Assembly (NCBI RefSeq): GCF_000612585.1
Contig: NZ_JFCA01000008.1
Coordinates: 1 to 64,000, forward strand
DNA length: 64,000 nt
Reading direction: 5' to 3'
Source of the DNA: Pseudomonas sp. CHM02
Lineage (GTDB): Bacteria > Pseudomonadota > Gammaproteobacteria > Pseudomonadales > Pseudomonadaceae
Shown here: positions 1 through 8,136 of the stretch, piece after piece
How positions within the stretch are numbered: position 1 is the first letter of the stretch
How the letters are laid out: each line of letters opens with the position of its first letter
The notes under the pieces: model-generated
Told to the model about the DNA's origin: nothing
What the model saw: the letters and a program-made list of their open reading frames with translations, nothing else
The model's database searches: none
Program-made: the position numbers and the translations under genes

Positions 1-82
1 TGGTTACTTTCGCGCTTTTCGAAAGTGACCCGCCGTAAGGGCGGAACCAATAGCAGCCGTGACCGTAGGAATGGATATGTAC
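1..82 (-). repeat. Copy of a dispersed chromosomal repeat (cut by window edge)
   Basis: Read on the minus strand, this segment matches the plus strand at about 19472-19553, beginning at GTACATATCC and running through GGTTCCGCCCTTACGGCGG and an interrupted CACTTT...AAAG palindrome. Similarity by eye is about 80-85% in the better-conserved half. The copy is truncated by the start of the window. It lies upstream of prfB and codes for nothing evident. Confidence 0.7.
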
Positions 83-188
83 TCCGATGATCCAGCCCCA
101 CGCCTTTTCGCCAAGCGGGCTGCCGTTGCCCCCCATTTCCCGTTATACTCGCCGGCTTTCAAAAGTTCGCCAACGAGTGCTGCCCGCC

Positions 189-1284
189 ATGGAAATCAAC
201 CCGATCCTTAACACCATCAAGGACCTGTCCGAGCGCTCCGAAACTATTCGGGGGTATCTTTGACTACGATCAAAAGCATGAGCGTCTGACCGAAGTCAAT
301 CGCGAGCTTGAAGATCCGAGTGTCTGGAACAAACCTGAATACGCCCAGGAACTGGGCCGTGAGCGCGCTGCGCTGGCGCAGATCGTCGATACTCTCGACG
401 AACTGAACACCGGTCTGGCCGATTGCCGTGACCTGCTGGACATGGCCGTCGAAGAAAACGATGAAGGCGCAGTGGGCGATGTCGTCGCCGAGCTGGCCCG
501 TCTCGAGGAAAACCTCGCCAAGCTCGAATTCCGCCGCATGTTCAGCCATGAAATGGACCCGAACAACGCTTACCTGGACATCCAGGCCGGTTCCGGTGGC
601 ACCGAGGCCCAGGACTGGGCCAACATCCTGCTGCGCATGTACCTGCGCTGGGCTGACAAGCGCGGTTTCGACGCGACCATCATGGAACTGTCCGCCGGTG
701 AAGTCGCCGGTATCAAGGGCGCAACCGTGCACATCAAGGGTGAATACGCCTTTGGCTGGCTGCGCACCGAGATCGGCGTGCACCGCCTGGTGCGCAAGAG
801 CCCGTTCGACTCCGGCAACCGTCGCCACACCTCGTTCTCTGCGGTGTTCGTCTCCCCGGAGATCGATGACAAGGTCGAGATCGAGATCAACCCGGCCGAC
901 CTGCGTATCGACACCTACCGCTCCTCCGGTGCCGGTGGCCAGCACGTAAACACCACCGACTCGGCCGTACGGATTACCCACGTACCGACCAACACCGTGG
1001 TCAGCTGCCAGAACGAACGTTCCCAGCACGCGAACAAGGACACCGCCATGAAAATGCTGCGGGCCAAGTTGTACGAGCAGGAAATGCAGAAGCGCAACGC
1101 CGCTTCCCAGGCGCTGGAAGACACCAAGTCGGACATCGGCTGGGGTCACCAGATCCGTTCTTATGTGCTCGATGCGTCGCGGATCAAGGATCTGCGCACT
1201 AACATCGAACGCAGCGACTGCGACAAGGTGCTCGACGGCGATATCGACGAATACCTGGAAGCCAGCCTGAAATCAGGCCTGTAA
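189..1284 (+). CDS. prfB: Peptide chain release factor 2 (programmed +1 frameshift)
   Basis: RF2 recognises UGA and UAA stop codons and triggers peptide release on the ribosome. Translation starts at the ATG at 189 and meets an in-frame TGA at 261-263 after 24 codons. The site CGG GGG TAT CTT TGA C matches the conserved prfB frameshift signal; a +1 shift at CTT resumes reading at GAC (262). The joined product is 364 residues, one shorter than the E. coli protein. The SPF anticodon-like tripeptide is at residues 204-206 and the GGQ catalytic motif at 249-251. Low RF2 favours frameshifting, so the gene regulates itself. lysS follows after 93 bases, the usual arrangement in gammaproteobacteria. 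Confidence 0.98.
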
Positions 1285-1306
1285 TACGCTGACAAACCGC
1301 GATCCC

Positions 1307-1330
1307 TGTAGGAGCCGGCTTGCCGGCGAT
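1307..1330 (+). repeat. Single REP element
   Basis: A CTGTAGGAGCCGGCTTGCC... element containing the imperfect palindrome GCCGGCTTGCCGGC. It lies between prfB and lysS and is the same family as the paired elements elsewhere in the window, but no inverted partner is seen here. Confidence 0.75.
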
Positions 1331-1377
1331 CCCCGGCCTGAGCCTGGGACAACGAACCCGATGGAATATTTAAAGAC

Positions 1378-2880
1378 ATGAGCGACCAACAACTCGACCC
1401 GCAAGCCCTGCAACAGGAAGAAAACTCCCTGATCGCCCTGCGCAAGGAAAAGCTTGCTGCCGAGCGCGCCAAGGGCAATGCCTTCCCCAACGACTTCCGC
1501 CGCGAAAACTACTGCGATGCCTTGCAGAAACAGTACGCGGACAAGACCAAGGAAGAGCTGGCAGAGGCTGCGATCCCGGTCAAGGTGGCAGGTCGCATCA
1601 TGCTCAACCGTGGCTCGTTCATGGTGATCCAGGACATGACCGGGCGTATCCAGGTCTACGTCAACCGCAAAACTCTCTCGGAAGAAACCCTGGCCTCGGT
1701 GAAAACCTGGGACATGGGCGACATCATCGCCGCCGAAGGTACCCTGGCGCGTTCCGGCAAGGGCGACCTGTACGTCGAAATGACCAGCGTGCGCCTGCTG
1801 ACCAAATCCCTGCGCCCGCTGCCGGACAAGCACCACGGCCTGACCGACACCGAACAGCGCTACCGCCAGCGCTACGTTGACCTGATCGTCAACGAAGACG
1901 TGCGCCAGACCTTCCGCGTGCGTTCGCAAGTCATCGCCCACATCCGCAGCTTCCTGATGAAGCGTGACTTCCTGGAAGTGGAAACCCCGATGCTGCAGAC
2001 CATTCCCGGTGGTGCCGCAGCCAAGCCGTTCGAAACCCACCACAACGCCCTGGACATGGAAATGTTCCTGCGTATCGCGCCGGAGCTGTACCTCAAGCGC
2101 CTGGTGGTGGGCGGCTTCGAAAAAGTGTTCGAGATCAACCGCAACTTCCGTAACGAAGGTGTCTCGACCCGTCACAACCCTGAATTCACCATGTTGGAGT
2201 TCTACCAGGCCTACGCCGACTACGAAGACAACATGGACTTGACCGAAGAACTGTTCCGCGAGCTGGCACAGTTGGTCCTGGGCAGCACCGACGTGCCGTA
2301 CGGCGACAAGGTGTTCCATTTCGGCGAGCCGTTCGTGCGCCTGTCGGTATTCGACTCGATCCTCAAGTACAACCCTGAGCTGACCGCCGATGACCTGAAC
2401 GATATCGACAAGGCCCGTGTGATCGCCAAGAAAGCCGGCGCCAAGGTGCTGGGCTTCGAAGGCCTGGGCAAACTGCAGGTGATGATTTTCGAAGAGCTGG
2501 TCGAGCACAAGCTGGAGCAGCCGCACTTCATTACCCAGTACCCGTTCGAAGTGTCGCCGCTGGCCCGTCGCAACGATGACAACCCGAACGTCACCGACCG
2601 CTTCGAACTGTTCATCGGCGGCCGCGAAATTGCCAACGCCTACTCCGAGCTTAACGACGCGGAAGACCAGGCCGAGCGTTTCATGGCCCAGGTGGCCGAC
2701 AAGGACGCCGGCGACGACGAAGCCATGCATTACGACGCTGACTTCGTGCGTGCCCTGGAATACGGCATGCCGCCAACGGCCGGTGAAGGTATCGGCATCG
2801 ACCGCCTGGTGATGCTGTTGACCAACTCGCCGTCGATCCGCGACGTGATCTTGTTCCCGCACATGCGGCCACAAGCGTAA
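1378..2880 (+). CDS. lysS: Lysyl-tRNA synthetase, class II
   Basis: Charges tRNA(Lys) with lysine using ATP in the cytoplasm. The 500-residue length fits bacterial LysS. An N-terminal OB-fold anticodon-binding domain (about residues 60-170, with [17 protein letters not shown]) is followed by the class II catalytic core. Motif 2 is [18 protein letters not shown]. Motif 3 is near the C-terminus ([12 protein letters not shown]...). The ATG at 1378 is the only start that keeps the whole N-terminus. A strong terminator follows directly. Confidence 0.98.
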   Translation: MSDQQLDPQALQQEENSLIALRKEKLAAERAKGNAFPNDFRRENYCDALQKQYADKTKEELAEAAIPVKVAGRIMLNRGSFMVIQDMTGRIQVYVNRKTLSEETLASVKTWDMGDIIAAEGTLARSGKGDLYVEMTSVRLLTKSLRPLPDKHHGLTDTEQRYRQRYVDLIVNEDVRQTFRVRSQVIAHIRSFLMKRDFLEVETPMLQTIPGGAAAKPFETHHNALDMEMFLRIAPELYLKRLVVGGFEKVFEINRNFRNEGVSTRHNPEFTMLEFYQAYADYEDNMDLTEELFRELAQLVLGSTDVPYGDKVFHFGEPFVRLSVFDSILKYNPELTADDLNDIDKARVIAKKAGAKVLGFEGLGKLQVMIFEELVEHKLEQPHFITQYPFEVSPLARRNDDNPNVTDRFELFIGGREIANAYSELNDAEDQAERFMAQVADKDAGDDEAMHYDADFVRALEYGMPPTAGEGIGIDRLVMLLTNSPSIRDVILFPHMRPQA

Positions 2881-2895
2881 CCGAAGCGAAATCCG

Positions 2896-2923
2896 AAGCC
2901 GCCTTTTATAAGGCGGCTTTTTT
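2896..2923 (+). terminator. Rho-independent terminator of lysS
   Basis: Perfect 10-bp stem AAGCCGCCTT / AAGGCGGCTT with a TTAT loop and a T-tract, starting 16 bases after the lysS stop. Confidence 0.93.
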
Positions 2924-2987
2924 ATGCGGCGTCTATCAGCGTCAAGCAAACAGCGCCAGGTTTTTGATCTGTTCAAGGATGTGAGTC

Positions 2988-3704
2988 GTGAACCGCGTAA
3001 CCGCTCAAGAAGGCGCCGCCGGCATTGCTGCTGCCGTGGCTGAAAGCGTCCAGTACCAGGGCCGCAAGGCCAGCCGTCGGGGCAGCGAGCAACGCAGGCA
3101 GGACATTCTCGATGCGGCCATGCGCATTGTGGTGCGCGAGGGCGTGCGGGCCGTGCGCCATCGTGCGGTAGCGGCGGAGGCCGGCGTACCGTTGTCAGCC
3201 ACCACCTACTACTTCAAGGACATCGATGACCTGCTCACCGATACCTTCGCCCAATACGTCGAGCGCAGCGCCGCCTTCATGGGCAAGCTGTGGGTGCGCA
3301 ACGAAGGCCTGCTGCGCGAAATGGTCGCCTATGGTGACGGCAGCCCGGAATCACGCTCGCAACTGGCCGACGACATCGCACGGCTGACTGCCGATTATGT
3401 ACTGCGCCAACTGACCAACCGGCGTGAGCACCTGATGGCCGAGCAGGCCTTTCGCCAGGAAGCCTTGCTCAACCCACGCCTGGCAGAGTTGGTGCGTTCC
3501 CATCAGCAGATTCTGTTGCAGGGCACGGGGCAGTTTTTCCAGGTGCTGGGCTCCCGCGAGCCGCAACAGGATGCCAAAGTGTTGACGGCGATAATCAGTC
3601 GGATGGAATATCAGGGCCTGCTGGGCGGCGCAGAGCCTCTGACCGGTGAAGAGATGCTTGAGATCCTCAAGCGTTACATGCATTTGGTGTTGGCCTCGGT
3701 CTGA
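2988..3704 (+). CDS. TetR-family transcriptional regulator
   Basis: A 238-residue regulator. The N-terminal helix-turn-helix is at about residues 36-82 (RRQDILDAAMRIVVREGVRA...TTYYFKDIDDLL), preceded by a basic tail. The C-terminal ligand-binding half is not specific enough to name an inducer. The start is GTG at 2988, with AAGGA about 8 bases upstream. A TetR gene next to lysS, followed by a lipoprotein and a QEGLA-type protein, is from memory also seen in P. aeruginosa. The same-strand genes downstream are likely targets or at least cotranscribed; that is inference. Confidence 0.88.
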   Translation: MNRVTAQEGAAGIAAAVAESVQYQGRKASRRGSEQRRQDILDAAMRIVVREGVRAVRHRAVAAEAGVPLSATTYYFKDIDDLLTDTFAQYVERSAAFMGKLWVRNEGLLREMVAYGDGSPESRSQLADDIARLTADYVLRQLTNRREHLMAEQAFRQEALLNPRLAELVRSHQQILLQGTGQFFQVLGSREPQQDAKVLTAIISRMEYQGLLGGAEPLTGEEMLEILKRYMHLVLASV

Positions 3705-3720
3705 CACCGGGGGATGTCCA

Positions 3721-4269
3721 ATGAAAACCTGGCGTAGGGTTGTAATCGCCTTGTCGTTCCTGCTGCTCAGCGGTTGCCTGGTGACCTTCAAGGACCCGCT
3801 GCCGGCCCGTGAAGCCGCGCCGCCTGCCCTGCTGGACCAATGGTCGAGCAAAAACGCCTGGGGCGAGCCGCTCAACCTGCACATCACGGGCGTCGGTGAA
3901 CACCGTTATAAAGCCGTGAGCTACCCTACAGCGAAGCCGGGCCAGCGTGATGAGTACCTGTTCACTGTTTCGCGCCATGGCAATCGCTGGTACCTGTCGG
4001 CGCCGTTGCCGGCCAAGCTGGGCGGGCATTTCATCCTGGCGGGGTTTGAAATCGACGAAAAGCACGAATTGGTGGTCTACAACCTGGACCTTGAGCAGAT
4101 CCATCAAGCGATAGGCCAGAAGGTGTTGCACGGCAGTACCGTGGAAACCGTCGAAGGCACCGGGGTGCTGGTGGACAGTCCCCTGGACCAGGTGTTTGCC
4201 TACCTGGATGACCCGGCCAATGCCGATGTATTCGTGGAAGCCGTGCGCTACCAGCGCGCGGGCAAATAA
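3721..4269 (+). CDS. Putative lipoprotein of unknown function
   Basis: A 182-residue protein starting at the ATG at 3721, 16 bases after the TetR gene. It has a short basic N-terminus, a hydrophobic segment and a lipobox LLSGC (Cys at residue 20), so it should be exported and lipidated. The mature part has no family I recognise. It is probably cotranscribed with the TetR regulator and with the gene 21 bases downstream. Confidence 0.8.
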   Translation: MKTWRRVVIALSFLLLSGCLVTFKDPLPAREAAPPALLDQWSSKNAWGEPLNLHITGVGEHRYKAVSYPTAKPGQRDEYLFTVSRHGNRWYLSAPLPAKLGGHFILAGFEIDEKHELVVYNLDLEQIHQAIGQKVLHGSTVETVEGTGVLVDSPLDQVFAYLDDPANADVFVEAVRYQRAGK

Positions 4270-4290
4270 CGTTTAAAGGGGAAGCACCGG

Positions 4291-5568
4291 GTGGACGATT
4301 ACCAGCAGACGATACGCACCTTGTCTGATCGCATTGTGCTGGCGCAAACACCGATTCGCGTCCTCGACGCCGTGAAGTGGGACGAGCATATTCGCCAGGG
4401 ATTTCTCAAGGCCAAGGGCAAGGAAATGCCTGCGGTGGACCGTGATTACTACCTCAATCGGCCACTGTCCTTCGACTCCAGCGCGGTGAAGCTGGAGTTC
4501 CAGAACATCGAGCGCGACATCACCCGCCGCCTCGGCCAGTTCAGCCCGGTGGGGCAGATCATGCGCCGCATGTGCAAGGAATACCGCATGGTGGTGCGCA
4601 TGCTCGAAGCGCGCGGCACCGAGGATTTCGGCCTGATTTCCCAGGAACTCTACGGCGCCGCCTCCGATGCGTTCCATGCTGGCGACCCGACCCTGGCCGA
4701 CCTGGGGCTGATGCTGTCGGACTATCTGAACAATATCGACGGCCGTGGCGACTTGAAGGATGAGGCCAAGACCCTCACCGCCAAGGATGCCGTGGCCTTG
4801 CTGCAAACCCGTCTGAACAAGGTATTCGGCGAGGCCGAAGAGACCATTCGCGTGTTCGAGTCCGATGGCATCGTCGCCGACGCTGCGGCGGGCGCGGACT
4901 ACATCAAGATCCGCGCCGACGCGATGTTCAACGATCGCGACGTCCGTGCCCTGGAAGTGCATGAAGGCCTGGTGCATGTCGGCACCACCCTCAATGGCCA
5001 GAACCAGCCGATCTGCACCTTCCTGTCCAAGGGCCCGCCGTCGTCCACCGTGACCCAGGAAGGCCTGGCGATCCTGATGGAGATCATCACCTTCGCCTCC
5101 TACCCGAGTCGCCTGCGCAAGCTGACCAACCGCACGCGCGCGATCCACATGGTGGAAGAGGGCGCCGACTTCCTGCAGGTGTTCGAGTTCTTCCGCGAGC
5201 AAGGCTTTGAGATGGCTGAGAGCTACGGCAACGCCAGTCGCGTATTCCGTGGCTCGGTGCCGACCGGTCTGCCGTTTACCAAGGATCTGTCCTACCTCAA
5301 GGGCTTTATCATGGTCTACAACTACATCCAGCTCGCCGTGCGCAAGGGCAAGCTGGAACAAGTGCCGCTGCTGTTCTGCGGCAAGACCACCCTGGAAGAC
5401 ATGCGTACCCTGCGCCAGCTGGTCGACGAAGGCCTGGTAGTGCCGCCCAAGTACCTGCCCGAGCAGTTCCGCGACATGAATGCGCTGGCGGCATGGATGT
5501 GCTTCTCCAACTTCCTCAACCACTTGAGCCTGGATCGGATCGAGGCGGATTACTCGAATATCCTGTAA
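4291..5568 (+). CDS. DUF1704 / QEGLA-motif protein, putative zinc metallopeptidase (MATCAP-like)
   Basis: A 425-residue protein of the family named flavohemoglobin expression-modulating QEGLA motif protein (DUF1704). Start is GTG at 4291 behind AAAGGGGA. It carries an HExxxH motif (H224-E225-GLV-H229) and, 28 residues later, TQEGLA (E257). The same family contains the eukaryotic tubulin carboxypeptidases KIAA0895L/MATCAP, zinc enzymes with HExxxH. By that relationship this is probably a metallopeptidase, with the QEGLA glutamate as likely third ligand. No signal peptide is visible, so it is probably cytoplasmic. The substrate is unknown. Confidence 0.85.
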   Translation: MDDYQQTIRTLSDRIVLAQTPIRVLDAVKWDEHIRQGFLKAKGKEMPAVDRDYYLNRPLSFDSSAVKLEFQNIERDITRRLGQFSPVGQIMRRMCKEYRMVVRMLEARGTEDFGLISQELYGAASDAFHAGDPTLADLGLMLSDYLNNIDGRGDLKDEAKTLTAKDAVALLQTRLNKVFGEAEETIRVFESDGIVADAAAGADYIKIRADAMFNDRDVRALEVHEGLVHVGTTLNGQNQPICTFLSKGPPSSTVTQEGLAILMEIITFASYPSRLRKLTNRTRAIHMVEEGADFLQVFEFFREQGFEMAESYGNASRVFRGSVPTGLPFTKDLSYLKGFIMVYNYIQLAVRKGKLEQVPLLFCGKTTLEDMRTLRQLVDEGLVVPPKYLPEQFRDMNALAAWMCFSNFLNHLSLDRIEADYSNIL

Positions 5569-5580
5569 ACACCGCTCAAC

Positions 5581-5669
5581 CCGTAGGCGCCAGCTTGCCG
5601 GCGATGGCATCACCTCGGTACGGCATTGGACCGAGTCGCCTGCATCGCCGGCAAGCCGGCTCCTACGGG
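5581..5669. repeat. REPIN (two REP elements in inverted orientation)
   Basis: Outer arms CCGTAGGCGCCAGCTTGCCGG and, inverted, CCGGCAAGCCGGCTCCTACGG enclose about 45 bases, giving a long hairpin. It separates the DUF1704 gene from the hydrolase gene and may shape mRNA ends. Confidence 0.88.
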
Positions 5670-5722
5670 TTTTTTGGTGATCATGAGAACGTGTGTTCAA
5701 CTAAATTGCGAGGCTTCAACGG

Positions 5723-6628
5723 ATGAGAATCCTCGGCATTCTGTGCCTGCTACTCACATTGAACGGCTGCAGCTCCCTGCTGTTCTATCCTGAACCCGGC
5801 CTGCCGTTCACGCCGGAAAAAGCCCACCTGCAATATCGCGACGTCACCTTGACCACCGCCGACGGCGTGAAGCTCCACGGCTGGTGGTTGCCCGCCAAAC
5901 CCGGTGTGCCGCTCAAGGGCACGGTGCTGCACCTGCATGGCAACGGCGGCAATCTGGCGTGGCACCTGGGGGGCAGTTGGTGGTTGCCAGAGCAGGGTTA
6001 CCAAGTGCTGCTGCTGGACTACCGCGGTTATGGCTTGTCGGAAGGCAAGCCGTCATTACCGGCGATCTATGAGGACGTGGACGCGGCGTTCAAATGGATC
6101 GACAAGGCCCCCGAAACCCAAGGCCAGCCGCTGATCGTTCTGGGCCAAAGCCTTGGCGGCGCGTTGGCGGTGCACTACTTGGCAGAGCACCCGGAGCGCC
6201 AATCCCGGCTCAAGGCGCTGGTGCTGGACGGCGTGCCCGCCAGTTATCGTGACGTAGGACAATTCGCCCTGAGCACCTCCTGGTTAACATGGCCGTTTCA
6301 GGTGCCTTTGTCGTGGCTGGTACCGGACGCCGACAGTGCGATTCATTCCATGCCCCAGCTGACCGGCGTGCCGAAGCTGTTGTTCCACAGCCTGGATGAC
6401 CCGATCGTGCCGGTGGCTAACGGTATTCGCCTGTATCAGGCGGCACCGCCGCCAAGGGTATTGCAGTTGACCCGGGGCGGGCATGTGCAGACTTTTGCCG
6501 ACAAGACTTGGCAAACCGTGATGCTGCGCTACCTCGATGATCCGCAACACTTCAACGGTTTGCGCCGCCTGGGCGAGATTCCGAACTACCCAACTCCTAA
6601 AGTCGATTCATCAGAGAGCCCGCAATGA
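5723..6628 (+). CDS. Alpha/beta-hydrolase lipoprotein
   Basis: A 301-residue BEM46/YfhR-like alpha/beta hydrolase. The N-terminus MRILGILCLLLTLNGCSS has a lipobox (Cys16), so it is predicted to be an envelope lipoprotein. LHGNGGN is the oxyanion-hole strand, GQSLGG holds the nucleophilic serine, HSLDDPIVP holds the acid, and GGH near residue 252 supplies the histidine. It could act on lipids or acyl esters in the periplasm; the substrate cannot be read from sequence. The stop overlaps the start of the next gene (ATGA). Confidence 0.88.
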   Translation: MRILGILCLLLTLNGCSSLLFYPEPGLPFTPEKAHLQYRDVTLTTADGVKLHGWWLPAKPGVPLKGTVLHLHGNGGNLAWHLGGSWWLPEQGYQVLLLDYRGYGLSEGKPSLPAIYEDVDAAFKWIDKAPETQGQPLIVLGQSLGGALAVHYLAEHPERQSRLKALVLDGVPASYRDVGQFALSTSWLTWPFQVPLSWLVPDADSAIHSMPQLTGVPKLLFHSLDDPIVPVANGIRLYQAAPPPRVLQLTRGGHVQTFADKTWQTVMLRYLDDPQHFNGLRRLGEIPNYPTPKVDSSESPQ

Positions 6629-6951
6629 GCGAAGAACGCAATATGATCCCGCTGATCCTCACCGGCATCGGCACCATCATCGGTACCGTTGCTTGCCTGT
6701 GGTACTACGGCTACCTGCACTTCGCCAAGCCGGAAGATGCGTTGCTGCTCAGCGATTTCACCCTGCTCAAGACCGTGCCAGGCGAGGATTACAAGATCTC
6801 GCTGACCCCGGCTGCGCAAGTGGCGCAGTGTGTGGATGGCGTGCTGGTGATGTTCGATACCGAGCAGAAAGGCCTGAGCGGTGTGTTGGTCAATAACAAG
6901 AAACAGGCTGTGCGCTGCCTGGGGCAGGAAACACCGCAACTCCAGCAGTAA
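6625..6951 (+). CDS. Small single-span membrane protein of unknown function
   Basis: A 108-residue protein whose ATG overlaps the hydrolase stop by four bases, so the two are translationally coupled. One hydrophobic segment spans about residues 8-27 (PLILTGIGTIIGTVACLWYY). The rest is a soluble domain with two cysteines (CVDG, RCLG). The coupling suggests shared work with the hydrolase at the inner membrane. No family recognised. Confidence 0.8.
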   Translation: MSEERNMIPLILTGIGTIIGTVACLWYYGYLHFAKPEDALLLSDFTLLKTVPGEDYKISLTPAAQVAQCVDGVLVMFDTEQKGLSGVLVNNKKQAVRCLGQETPQLQQ

Positions 6952-6978
6952 TCCGGATACACCGCGCCTGAAATATCT

Positions 6979-7006
6979 GGAACCGTTTTGCGTAAGAGGC
7001 CACTCA
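6979..7006 (+). promoter_or_regulatory. hrp box 1 (HrpL/RspL-type ECF sigma promoter)
   Basis: GGAACC (6979-6984), 15 bases, CCACTCA (7000-7006). This is an exact match to the published hrp-box form GGAACC-N15/16-CCACNNA used by the type III secretion sigma factor HrpL in Pseudomonas. It points at the small gene at 7062, 55 bases downstream. Confidence 0.85.
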
Positions 7007-7061
7007 ATGCCTTGTCAGCGTTCGTGAGGAGTACTTGCGAACGGCCAGCCAGGGGAGAGTC

Positions 7062-7244
7062 ATGGTCAAGATAGGTGCGATAAGTGCGATAGACAGGATG
7101 TTGGAAATGATCAGGACACAAGCGCTCGTTGAAGCGCTTGGTGGGCGTGTTGCTGGCGTCGCGCAAAAGCAGCAGGGTGAGCAGTGCAAAGAGAAGCCTG
7201 GCTATACAGGCTTCGAGAGCGATAAGTGTCCGATCAAATTCTAA
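7062..7244 (+). CDS. Small hypothetical protein behind an exact hrp box
   Basis: A 60-residue ORF starting at ATG 7062 with AGGGGAG about 7 bases upstream. The sequence begins MVKIGAISAIDRMLEMIRTQ, a plausible amphipathic helix, and ends in a Lys/Cys-bearing tail (EQCKEKPG...DKCPIKF). A terminator follows the stop by about 10 bases, so box, ORF and terminator form a complete unit. I do not recognise the protein. A type III secretion role (chaperone-sized, effector or helper) is inferred from the promoter only. Confidence 0.6.
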   Translation: MVKIGAISAIDRMLEMIRTQALVEALGGRVAGVAQKQQGEQCKEKPGYTGFESDKCPIKF

Positions 7245-7254
7245 GCGTAAAAAG

Positions 7255-7280
7255 ACCCACCGTTTCTGGTGGGTTTTTTA
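7255..7280 (+). terminator. Rho-independent terminator
   Basis: Stem ACCCACC (7255-7261) / GGTGGGT (7268-7274) with a 6-base loop and a T-run. It closes the small gene at 7062 and isolates it from the next hrp box. Confidence 0.9.
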
Positions 7281-7362
7281 TTTCTACCCAATCGGTTCGT
7301 CAGCGCCAGGGGTAAGTGACCGATCGCGCCACTCCATCATTTATTACAAGGGTATACCGTGG

Positions 7363-7390
7363 GGAACTGATAGTTGTCGGCGACCACTGC
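7363..7390 (+). promoter_or_regulatory. hrp box 2 (one mismatch)
   Basis: GGAACT (7363-7368), 15 bases, CCACTGC (7384-7390). It fits the hrp-box form with T at position 6, which is common, and C instead of A at the last position. It lies 57 bases before the ATG at 7448, nearly the same spacing as box 1 to its gene. Confidence 0.65.
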
Positions 7391-7447
7391 TATATCGGTC
7401 AGGAGATCAAGCCCGTACGTGTGGGAAATTACATTTGGAGTAAAGCG

Positions 7448-7942
7448 ATGAGATTAGACTCGTTGATGAGTATGGCATTCACGAACACCCTCACGACCAT
7501 GAGCACGGTATGGAACGTTGTCACTGGGCAGAGCACCGGTGGGAGGTGTGGTGGTAATACACGCAATTACCCAAGCTATCAACCGAGCCAGCGACCAGGG
7601 TATGGCGGCGTTCAACCTTCGTATAGCAGAGGGGGCCAGCAGATGGGACGAGCACCTGAAATTCAGCGGCCGGCTTTAAAACCGCCGCATACGGTCAACC
7701 ATATCAGCTATGTATTCAACACTAATTATGTGACTGTCGGGAATGTAACGTCGGCTCAAGTTGGCGTACACGTCAATAGCGGTCATGGCAGCATGAATAA
7801 CGGCAATTTTGGAAATTATGGAAATAACGGCAACAGCGGAAGTTACAGCGGATATGCCAATCAGGGCAGTAATGGCAATCATCGAAACGCCGCAGGCGCA
7901 AAGTTCTCCCCCCATGGCCTGACACGGCGTATCCAGGCCTGA
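7448..7942 (+). CDS. Asn/Gly-rich orphan protein with one 27-residue module (putative T3SS-associated)
   Basis: A 164-residue protein. The ATG at 7448 is chosen because GGAG lies 7 bases upstream and because hrp box 2 at 7363-7390 would fall inside any longer reading; an in-frame GTG at 7316 is the alternative. The N-terminus is Ser/Thr/Met rich without a Sec signal. The middle is Gln/Pro/Gly/Arg rich. Near the C-terminus (7799-7879) is an Asn/Gly/Tyr module with core GNYGNNGNSG, found twice more in the next gene. Base composition is clearly AT-richer than the flanking genes. It is not a classical harpin (it has a cysteine), but low-complexity Gly/Asn composition plus a HrpL promoter suggests a secreted helper; inference. 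Confidence 0.65.
   Translation: MRLDSLMSMAFTNTLTTMSTVWNVVTGQSTGGRCGGNTRNYPSYQPSQRPGYGGVQPSYSRGGQQMGRAPEIQRPALKPPHTVNHISYVFNTNYVTVGNVTSAQVGVHVNSGHGSMNNGNFGNYGNNGNSGSYSGYANQGSNGNHRNAAGAKFSPHGLTRRIQA
7799..7879 (+). repeat. 27-residue Asn/Gly module, copy 1
   Basis: 81 bases encoding 27 residues that align without gaps to 8263-8343 and 8389-8469. Shared positions are GN-x-GNYGNNGN-x-G-xx-S-x-Y-x-N-x-G-x-NGN. Confidence 0.85.
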
Positions 7943-8015
7943 AGCATCAGGGCCTTGAACATATTAAGTCAGTACTTGCGTGCATACTTTGATTTGATCT
8001 TTAGGACACGTGCAG

Positions 8016-8044
8016 TGAACTCGCTCCCTTCAATGCACCACTTA
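8016..8044 (+). promoter_or_regulatory. hrp box 3 (one mismatch in the -35)
   Basis: TGAACT (8016-8021), 16 bases, CCACTTA (8038-8044). The CCACNNA half matches fully; the first G of GGAAC is T. It is 92 bases before the ATG at 8137, in an AT-rich spacer with no convincing ORF of its own. Confidence 0.6.
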
Positions 8045-8136
8045 AGGGGGCGATATGACTTGGGGCTGCACAGTGCAGCTTATTATGTCGTTATTTTTTG
8101 GGATATTCAGTCTACTGGAATAGAGAAGGTATCAAC

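Noticed and set aside
1273..2976. 567-codon minus-strand open frame opposite lysS
   Set aside because: It is a high-GC antisense shadow of lysS, His/Gln/Val-rich without any motif.
7316..7447. N-terminal extension (GTG 7316) of the first Asn/Gly-rich gene
   Set aside because: The extension would include hrp box 2, and the GTG has a Shine-Dalgarno spaced only 3 bases away. Kept as a lower-probability alternative.
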